Source of the DNA: an uncultured Eubacteriales bacterium
GTDB taxonomy: Bacteria > Bacillota > Clostridia > Oscillospirales > Oscillospiraceae
Direction of reading: 5' to 3'
DNA: 18,623 bases
NCBI GenBank assembly: GCA_900321335.1
Contig: ONVR01000118.1
Span: 1 to 18,623, forward strand
Shown here one piece after another: positions 8,105 through 14,496 of this stretch. The translations under genes and the position numbers were made by a program. Numbering within the stretch: position 1 is the first letter of the stretch; every line of letters begins with the position of its first letter. The notes below the pieces were generated by a model. That model saw only the letters and a list, made by a program, of their open reading frames with translations, searched no databases and was not told the origin of the DNA.

Positions 8105-9112
8105 GGCCTTTGCAGTATTGCTGTAATCGGTGCCGTTTGTGCCCGTGTAGACGCCGTAGAGCTTTGCGTCTGTACCGGGAAGCCCGCTTCCCGGTGCGGC
8201 ATTGACAATGGGATTTGTGAGCCCCGCCGAATCCGGCACCTGTACCGTCAGCGTATGCGCAGATGAATTCTGATCTTTTTCATACACCTCGCGGGTGGAC
8301 TGATCAATCAGGCTGATTTCTCCAAACCACTCGCCGTAAGGCAGGTCAAAGGACAGGGGCGTCCTGCCGCTGACCGAGACGGTGCGCTCGGCGCGGTTCC
8401 AATTGCCGTCGGACACGGACACGGTATACGTCCCGGCAACAACTTCGGCAGTCGTACCTGTCACGGTCGTCACATTGCCATAGGTGTCAGTCAGCGTCAA
8501 CACGGGATTGGTCAGCGCCGCACCATTCTGACTTGCTGTGACCACGACCGGGTATTTTGTGCCGCCAAGCAGTTCCTCATAGGACGCTACAGACTCCTGC
8601 AATTGATTCAGCCGTTCCACCGCAACGGCCGCGTTTCCGATCTGCAAAGCATTCAGGGCACTGCTGTACGCCGTTTTTGCCGGTTGGTAATTCTGGACAT
8701 GGTTGGTCATCTCGTTATACTGAACCATGTACCGAAGCAGTTCCAAATGCTCTTCCGCAGCCGTCTGGTTTTCCGAGATGATCAGTGCTGTAATATCGCT
8801 GGCCGGCTGGGACAGATCGTAACCACCGCCATCATAGACGATCTCATAGCTTCCCTCCATCCCTTCGATCAGGTCAATGAATGTCCCATGCCGGACGAAG
8901 CTGTAGCCGGATGCGTCCAACGCCTCCTGGATCGTCTGCCCGACGGTATAGTCGATGCGTGTCGGAGCGATGATCGTCTGGGACGTGGTCGCCACGAACA
9001 GGCAGAAGGATCCCTCTCCCGCAGCAAAGGCCACCGGTGCCAAGCCTGTCAACATGACAGCAATCAGCAGAAGCGCAATCACGTCTTTTCCTGCGTGCTT
9101 TATAAGTTTCAT
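8102..9112 (-). CDS. Giant surface protein, N-terminal part with signal peptide (ends at in-frame TGA)
   Basis: The chosen ATG at 9112 is preceded by GGAGGG six bases upstream; the in-frame TTG at 9136 is a less likely start. The protein (336 residues before the TGA) begins with a clear signal peptide: MKLIKH, a hydrophobic core, and a likely cleavage after APVAFA. It is followed by a small beta-rich domain (FCLFVATTSQTIIAP through an EGMEGSYEIVYDGGGYDL stretch), a helical segment (about 115-175) with AEEHLELLRYMVQ, and beta-sandwich sequence up to the TGA. The N-terminal domain is faintly DUF4430/SLBB-like but I cannot assign it. The gene starts 31 bases after the transglutaminase-fold gene. 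With readthrough, the product would be about 1466 residues. As it stands it would be a truncated secreted fragment without anchor or dockerin. Confidence 0.8.
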   Translation of the reverse strand: MKLIKHAGKDVIALLLIAVMLTGLAPVAFAAGEGSFCLFVATTSQTIIAPTRIDYTVGQTIQEALDASGYSFVRHGTFIDLIEGMEGSYEIVYDGGGYDLSQPASDITALIISENQTAAEEHLELLRYMVQYNEMTNHVQNYQPAKTAYSSALNALQIGNAAVAVERLNQLQESVASYEELLGGTKYPVVVTASQNGAALTNPVLTLTDTYGNVTTVTGTTAEVVAGTYTVSVSDGNWNRAERTVSVSGRTPLSFDLPYGEWFGEISLIDQSTREVYEKDQNSSAHTLTVQVPDSAGLTNPIVNAAPGSGLPGTDAKLYGVYTGTNGTDYSNTAKA

Positions 9113-9118
9113 TATGTA

Positions 9119-9124
9119 CCCTCC
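9119..9124 (-). promoter_or_regulatory. Ribosome binding site GGAGGG deciding the start at 9112
   Basis: GGAGGG followed by TACATA and ATG places translation start at 9112, directly before the basic and hydrophobic parts of the signal peptide. The frame extends upstream to a TTG at 9136, but that would place the ribosome site inside the coding region and add eight residues before the signal peptide. Confidence 0.75.
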
Positions 9125-9143
9125 AACTTGAAACAACTTGGAT

Positions 9144-11339
9144 TCAGTAAATTCCCTCTATCCAGCGGAGCTTCAGCTTCTGTCTCCACTTCCATCGCCG
9201 TTTGCAGGCGTCAAGAACACTGCCGGCATAAATGTCCATCTGTTTCCGCTGGGACTGTGTAATCTCATGTTGGCTGAACAGTGCCAGCTCATTGATGTGT
9301 GCCGCAGCGGCGTCCTCCGGCAGATTCACGTCCCCGGTTCGCGCCTTGAGCGCCATGGCATAGCCGTAGCGCATGGCAACGGCATTTCTGTCATCTGCCT
9401 CATCAATGGCCCTGAGCGATCTGCGCAGCCGCAGCCGCCGCAGGACAATAAAGGCGAGTAAAGCGAGCAGCGCCAAAGGGATCACCAAAAGAAGTGTCAG
9501 CGGTGAAAGGCCCAGCTTTTCCCGCTGCCCCACCTCCGGTTCTTCCAGATCCGGCTGCTCCGTCTGGGCATAGGTCATGGAATTGGACTGGTAGGCAAAC
9601 AGATCCTCGGCGCTTCCAAACGCTCCGGTTTCCAGATTCAGATCCTCTGGATCGATGTAACCGGGCGTCACCTCAAAGGGAACGAAACCAACGCCGTTTA
9701 AATAGTATTCCGCCCATGCGTGGGCGTTTTCCTCTGTCAGTGTGACGGGCTGCCCCGCCTGCATCTGCTCTGCCTGCTCCGGCGTCAGATAGTACCCTTC
9801 TACATACCGGGACGGGACGCCGTAGTACCGGAGCATCAATGCAGCCGCAGTGGCATAGTGAACACTGTATCCGCCTCCGTCGCTGCTCTCCAGTACGTAG
9901 TGGAGAAAATCTCCGTTGCCGCTGAGGGTATATACGCTCTCGTCATAGTGCAGGTGCTCCTCCAGATAGTCCCGAATCTGGATCTGGATCTCATACAGGG
10001 CGTGGGTTCCTCCGGTTTCTCCCAGTTGCCGATAGAGCGTGTTCCAGCTCTCTTGGGTCATCTGCAGATCCCTGTCCGTCACATACTGTCTGTAACTCTG
10101 CTCCAGCGCCAGATACTGCCGGGTCTCCGGATCGTTCGCGGATGTCAGCCGGTACTGCGTCTCATACCACTTGGGGATGCTGCCCGAGTAGACGTCAAAA
10201 CTTGTAATCGCGCTGTCTGCCTGGATATCTCCGATCTGTCCGGGATCCAACAGATGGGAATCAGCAAAGGCATAGGGCAGATAGGCGTTTTCCCGACAGG
10301 CCGACAGGTTTTCCACCGTCACACGAAGCTTTTCGTTATCTGCATCGAGTTCCATAGCCCGTGCGATCTGACTCTGGCCGTAAAATCGGTTCTCGTGGAG
10401 CCAGTAGAACAGAGCCTCGCTCTCCGCAAGTTCCGCATTCTCTGCCGGCTCCCATGCGCTGCCGGTATATACTTCATAGATATGTCCCCGCAGATACAGC
10501 TTCTGCGGATCGGTCATCGTCACGGAAAGAGCCTGCGCATCACTTTTCTTCCATGGTCCGAGGTCTGCAAGCTGTCCCTCCGGCATGGAGTTCGTTTTTG
10601 CATCATAGCGTATTTCATGCAGGCGCCGGGCAAACCCTTCCTTCGCATTGGTAAGGTCGGTATTCTGCAATACCAATCCTGCAGCCAGGGCGACCAGGGC
10701 GCATACCAGCAGCACGGCTGCCCGCCCCACTGTCACCTTCACCATTCGAATCTCACCGCTGCCAACTGTCAGCATCATACCCAAGGCAAAAAGCGCCCAG
10801 CCAAGTCCAACAGAGACAATGCCCAAAGCCGTTCCCGCAAGCAGCGCAATCGCCGCCGGGAGAAGAGGGATCAGGCTGCCGCGCATGGCCGTTGCGGTAA
10901 ACAGCAGCGCCAGAAAGATCAGCAGTGGAATCAGGGCTGTCAGCACATTACCCGCCCCGGCATATTCCAGGTAGATCCTTCCCGTCAGCGCGGTACGTTT
11001 CACAGTTATGTCGTTGACCAGCGTCTGTAGGCCGCCATAGACCGCCTGCCAAAAGAGCAGACAGAACACAGCCGTCAGAACCAGACCTCCAAGCATGACC
11101 CATCTCTGAATCGGGCTGCCCCGAAGGGCAAAAAGTCCGGCACTCAGGATCAGGCCAAACAGGGCAATTCCCCACCAGGGCACCTGGATCGAAGGAAACA
11201 CATTGCACATCACCAGTGCCGTTCCCAGCCATAGAGGCACAAGGGGAATCATCCCCGTCATGGCACCGGATACGGTCGCGGGACGCTCCCTGCGGCTTCG
11301 GGTGCCGTTTAAATTTTCAGTCTTACGCTCCATAAGCAT
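9144..11339 (-). CDS. Multi-pass membrane protein with extracellular transglutaminase-like domain, catalytic residues replaced
   Basis: A 731-residue protein with about six or seven N-terminal membrane helices (roughly 30-225), an outside region with a transglutaminase core, a further helix at about 612-634, and a 97-residue basic cytoplasmic tail. The core is clear: GGGYSVHYATAAALMLRYYG, then RYVEGYYL, ENAHAWAEYYL and GFVPFEVTPGY. In active members the triad is Cys-His-Asp. Here the three aligned positions are Ser492 (codon AGT), His540 and Glu556, with normal spacing (48 and 16 residues). Peptide crosslinking or protease chemistry by a cysteine nucleophile is therefore unlikely. The fold may bind or present a partner instead. 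The start overlaps the DUF58 gene by 17 bases. A second ATG six bases in (11333) is possible. The MoxR-DUF58-transglutaminase order is a known conserved cluster, but its biochemical job is poorly defined. Confidence 0.88.
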   Translation of the reverse strand: MLMERKTENLNGTRSRRERPATVSGAMTGMIPLVPLWLGTALVMCNVFPSIQVPWWGIALFGLILSAGLFALRGSPIQRWVMLGGLVLTAVFCLLFWQAVYGGLQTLVNDITVKRTALTGRIYLEYAGAGNVLTALIPLLIFLALLFTATAMRGSLIPLLPAAIALLAGTALGIVSVGLGWALFALGMMLTVGSGEIRMVKVTVGRAAVLLVCALVALAAGLVLQNTDLTNAKEGFARRLHEIRYDAKTNSMPEGQLADLGPWKKSDAQALSVTMTDPQKLYLRGHIYEVYTGSAWEPAENAELAESEALFYWLHENRFYGQSQIARAMELDADNEKLRVTVENLSACRENAYLPYAFADSHLLDPGQIGDIQADSAITSFDVYSGSIPKWYETQYRLTSANDPETRQYLALEQSYRQYVTDRDLQMTQESWNTLYRQLGETGGTHALYEIQIQIRDYLEEHLHYDESVYTLSGNGDFLHYVLESSDGGGYSVHYATAAALMLRYYGVPSRYVEGYYLTPEQAEQMQAGQPVTLTEENAHAWAEYYLNGVGFVPFEVTPGYIDPEDLNLETGAFGSAEDLFAYQSNSMTYAQTEQPDLEEPEVGQREKLGLSPLTLLLVIPLALLALLAFIVLRRLRLRRSLRAIDEADDRNAVAMRYGYAMALKARTGDVNLPEDAAAAHINELALFSQHEITQSQRKQMDIYAGSVLDACKRRWKWRQKLKLRWIEGIY

Positions 11340-12432
11340 TCAGTCTTTCCAGTACCTCCGAAGCATTATCCGGGGTAAATACAATCGCGTTATCCGCTGC
11401 GCCCGTTCCGTCACTGCACAGAAAGATCTGCACGGCATCACTCGTCTCTCTGTCCGGGATCTCCGCAGTAAAATAGAAGACACGTCCGAAGCCGGCCAGT
11501 TCCGACAGTGCCTGTCGGTTTGCTCCCCGACGCCGCAGCAGGATTGGAAAATGCTCAATCAGCCCGTCCTGGCCGGTGATCTCCGCCGTCTGAATCTCCC
11601 CCTGCTCGTTCTTGCCCACTGTAAACGGCACACCCTGTTCACATAAGCTCTGCCCAACAGAGAACACCGCCTCGGCCAGGGTATCCATCTGTTCCGATGT
11701 ACCGGAGGACTGATCCCAGAACAGGAGAAGCGCATTGCTCACAGGCTGGGCAGGCTCCCTGTAGATGAGCTTATCCAGCTTGCCGGAGAGTTTCCAGTGG
11801 ATGCCGTGGAGGTTGTCTCCAGGCTGATACTCTCGAAGTTGGAACGTTTCGGTCATATCCGATCCCTTCCGATCGTCCCGGGTATCGTCTCCGTCGCTGG
11901 GCGCGGTGCGCATGGCCGCGTCGATCTCCACCGGAAACGTGTCCGGCAGGACCGTCAGCCGTCCCTCAGCATCCGCCTTACAGGGCATCGGCAAAAAACC
12001 GAAAAAGTCCGTCAGCACCAGTTCCCGAACCGTCACACGCACGCCGCCGCAGTGGGCGGTATATAACTCAAAATACGCCTCATACCCGCTGTCTGTCTGC
12101 TCCAACGGAAGGGAGAGCACCGCCTGTTCGCCGGTCAGATCATTTTGCAGTTCGATCCGGCCGTACACCCGTCCCAGCGGCGCAGGTCCCGTGCAGGAAA
12201 CCTGCAGGTTCCCCTGCACCCGGCTATGCTTTCGCGCTCCGGCGGGGAGCATAAGCTTTGCCTGCAGCTTCTTTTTTGCCGTGCCGTTCCAGATCAGGGA
12301 GGCAAAGGGCAGCAGGGCGATCACGGCGAGAAGGCCGAGCGCCCACAGGGAGCCGGACACCAGCAGTACCAGCACAAGCAGCGCAAGGCATAACAGCCAC
12401 AGAAGACCTCTTCCAATCATGGCCGCTTTCAT
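11323..12432 (-). CDS. DUF58 domain protein, membrane-associated partner of MoxR ATPase
   Basis: A 369-residue protein with a tight pair of N-terminal hydrophobic helices (about 8-45), then a beta-rich section, then the family hallmark LREYQPGDNLHGIHWKLSGK (199-218) followed by KLIYREPAQP. DUF58 proteins resemble von Willebrand A folds in their C-terminal half and are routinely encoded between a MoxR ATPase and a transglutaminase-fold membrane protein, as here. The usual idea is that MoxR remodels a DUF58-containing membrane complex; the substrate is unknown. Its ATG overlaps the MoxR stop as ATGA, with AAAGGAG eleven bases upstream, so the two are translationally coupled. It overlaps the next gene by 17 bases. 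In this operon it probably serves maturation or assembly of the exported binding proteins (inference). Confidence 0.9.
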   Translation of the reverse strand: MKAAMIGRGLLWLLCLALLVLVLLVSGSLWALGLLAVIALLPFASLIWNGTAKKKLQAKLMLPAGARKHSRVQGNLQVSCTGPAPLGRVYGRIELQNDLTGEQAVLSLPLEQTDSGYEAYFELYTAHCGGVRVTVRELVLTDFFGFLPMPCKADAEGRLTVLPDTFPVEIDAAMRTAPSDGDDTRDDRKGSDMTETFQLREYQPGDNLHGIHWKLSGKLDKLIYREPAQPVSNALLLFWDQSSGTSEQMDTLAEAVFSVGQSLCEQGVPFTVGKNEQGEIQTAEITGQDGLIEHFPILLRRRGANRQALSELAGFGRVFYFTAEIPDRETSDAVQIFLCSDGTGAADNAIVFTPDNASEVLERLNAYGA

Positions 12433-13376
12433 TTGAGTTTGAACTCCTTTACGTCCGGTTTCTTCACCCGGGCGGCGATATCCGCGAGCAGGTCCTTCGC
12501 CGTCACCTCGTGGAGCCGCGCCTTGGCGCTGAGCACGAGACGGTGCGCTGCCACATCCGGGAAGACCGTCAGCACGTCATCGGGTGTGGTGTAGTCCCGC
12601 CCCTCCAGGTAAGCGTTTGCCTTGCTTGCCTTGGAGAGTGCCAGCGCGCCGCGGGGCGACAGGCCAAGGGTGATCTCCGGGCTTTTGCGCGTGGCCTCGG
12701 CCAGCTGGGCAATGTACAGGTACACGTCGTCCGCGACGTATGTATTCATGGCCTCGTCAGACATTTGCACAAGACCGGCCGTATCGGTGATCGCCCTGCA
12801 AGCATTCAAAGGGTCATCGTGGTGGCGCTCCTTCATCAGCAGGCTCTGGCTGTACACGTCCGGGTAGCCCATGGAGAGCTGGACAAGAAAGCGGTCGAGC
12901 TGAGACTCCGGGAGCTTCTGTGTACCGGCGCTGCCCACGGGATTCTGGGTCGCCAGCACCACGAAGGGCGCCGGCAGCGCGTGGGTCACCCCGTCCACAG
13001 TGACGCGGCGCTCCTCCATGGCCTCCAGCAGGGCCGACTGGGTCTTGGAGGAGGTTCGGTTGATCTCATCTGCCAGCAGCAGATTCGTCATCACCGCGCC
13101 GGGCTGGTATTTCAGGGCGCCGCCGTTTTTGTCATAGACGGAAAAGCCGATGATATCCGACGGCAGCGTGTCGGAGGTAAACTGGACGCGCTTCGTCTCC
13201 AGCCCAAGCGTCCTGGCAAAGGCCATGGCCATGGTAGTCTTACCCACGCCGGGCACATCCTCCAGCAGCACGTGACCGCGGGCCAGGATGGCCAGCAGGA
13301 CCTTTCGCACTACATCCTCTTTGCCGAGGATGACCTTGTTGACTTCTCTCTGAATTTCATTGGTCAGTGATCGCAT
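12429..13376 (-). CDS. MoxR-family AAA+ ATPase
   Basis: A 315-residue cytoplasmic AAA_3-type ATPase of normal family length. Visible motifs are Walker A PGVGKTT (42-48), Walker B LLLADE (99-104) followed by INRTSSKTQSALLEAMEE, sensor 1 LATQNPVG (141-148), a conserved LDRF (160-163), and sensor 2 GLSPRG (238-243). The C-terminal lid ends near KEFKLK. All catalytic positions appear intact. MoxR proteins are chaperone-like ATPases that activate or assemble vWA/DUF58-containing complexes. The start at 13376 has AAGGAG eight bases upstream and overlaps the preceding toroid gene by 20 bases. The stop overlaps the DUF58 start. Placement inside a surface-protein and transporter operon suggests that it acts on these products, though no direct substrate signal is visible. 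Confidence 0.95.
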   Translation of the reverse strand: MRSLTNEIQREVNKVILGKEDVVRKVLLAILARGHVLLEDVPGVGKTTMAMAFARTLGLETKRVQFTSDTLPSDIIGFSVYDKNGGALKYQPGAVMTNLLLADEINRTSSKTQSALLEAMEERRVTVDGVTHALPAPFVVLATQNPVGSAGTQKLPESQLDRFLVQLSMGYPDVYSQSLLMKERHHDDPLNACRAITDTAGLVQMSDEAMNTYVADDVYLYIAQLAEATRKSPEITLGLSPRGALALSKASKANAYLEGRDYTTPDDVLTVFPDVAAHRLVLSAKARLHEVTAKDLLADIAARVKKPDVKEFKLK

Positions 13377-14496
13377 GTTTCTTTCTCCTTATACCGGTAA
13401 TTACGGCTGTTGTGACAGCGGCGAGAACAACAACTCCCGCAGCGGTGAGAATCACCGCTTTTAACGGATGGGAATTGCTTTTTTCAACGATGGGAGCAAC
13501 GTAATTTGTAAAATCATAGAGGCGACTGCCGCCGCTGCGCAAACGATTCAATGCTGTCAGAGCCATGAGCGCCTGCTCCGTCGCCATGGGATCTGACGGG
13601 TCTCCCTGTATATGACAATACGTTCCATCTTCCAGTCGGAAGGCGTCCAGCGCTTCCGGCAACGTGACGCCGTTTTTCCGGTATCTTTCGTCCTGTGCCG
13701 GATCTATACCCAAACTGCTCAGCGCCAGAATCACCTGGGCAGCGGACTCCGCGTTTGGCTCGCCGAAGCCGAGATATTGCCCATCGTCTCCCTGCTGGAC
13801 TGACAGGAATCGCAAGGCGCTTTCTATCTGCTCCATATACAGCTCTTTATAGGGCGCAAGCGCGGTCAGCGTCATGGCAGTCATATCCACGTCGGATCTT
13901 CCCGGCATAAACCCAAACCCGCCATCCTCGTTCTGCAAAGCGAGGATCTGGTTTAAGATCCACTGACGGTCAATTTTTGCGTCAGTGGGAACGGCATATC
14001 CCTTGGCGTCCAGTGTAATGAGCGCATACACCAGGCCGTTGAGTCCCTGTTTGCTTACACCGGCTTTGAAATTCCATACACCATCGGCCACCAGATCAAC
14101 GCTCTTGCCATTTCCATCGGTGCCGAAGGCTGTGGGATCGCCGCCCAAAGCCAGCACCGACAACGCGATGCGGTGGTACTCCGTTGCCAGCACTGTATCC
14201 AGACAGCCTTGTCTGGCATATTGCTGTGTTACATATGTTTCCAGCGCGGAAAGATAAGAACCGTACTTCTCCGGCACTCCGTTCACGGCAAAAACAAAAG
14301 CCATCCAGTCACTGCCGGAGTTTCCGGCCGACATCCAATCCTCTTGCGCCAGCAGTTCGCCGGTTTTACATCCCGCTATTTTGCAAAACGCCTGTTCCGC
14401 CTGTTGGGCAGCCGAACCCCCTGCCGCTGACGCGGCAGAACATAAGCAGCACACACATAAAAGCAACGCCAGGCACATGATCCATTTCTTTCTCAT
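13357..14496 (-). CDS. Secreted, membrane-anchored alpha/alpha-toroid protein (prenyltransferase/squalene-oxidase repeat)
   Basis: A 379-residue protein with a cleavable signal peptide (core about 5-22, likely cleavage after ASA near 24), an all-helical body, and a C-terminal membrane helix (about 346-368) followed by RRKK, so the body faces outside. Repeats typical of alpha/alpha toroids are visible: LALQNEDGGFGF (185-196) and LSVQQGDDGQYLGFGEPNAE (231-250), each followed by an Ala/Leu-rich helix. The segment SDVDMTAMTLTAL (201-213) sits where class II terpene cyclases have DxDDTA, but it lacks the second Asp pair, so cyclase activity is unlikely. The same barrel fold forms the N-terminal domain of intrinsic factor and transcobalamin. 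Adjacency to DUF4430 genes supports a ligand-binding role (inference). Its ATG overlaps the preceding DUF4430 stop as ATGA. Confidence 0.85.
   Translation of the reverse strand: MRKKWIMCLALLLCVCCLCSAASAAGGSAAQQAEQAFCKIAGCKTGELLAQEDWMSAGNSGSDWMAFVFAVNGVPEKYGSYLSALETYVTQQYARQGCLDTVLATEYHRIALSVLALGGDPTAFGTDGNGKSVDLVADGVWNFKAGVSKQGLNGLVYALITLDAKGYAVPTDAKIDRQWILNQILALQNEDGGFGFMPGRSDVDMTAMTLTALAPYKELYMEQIESALRFLSVQQGDDGQYLGFGEPNAESAAQVILALSSLGIDPAQDERYRKNGVTLPEALDAFRLEDGTYCHIQGDPSDPMATEQALMALTALNRLRSGGSRLYDFTNYVAPIVEKSNSHPLKAVILTAAGVVVLAAVTTAVITGIRRKKHAITDQ

Noticed and set aside
13800..13900. Terpene cyclase or protein prenyltransferase activity of the toroid protein
   Set aside because: The DxDD motif is incomplete (DVDM), and the protein is exported and membrane-anchored, unlike cytosolic prenyltransferases.
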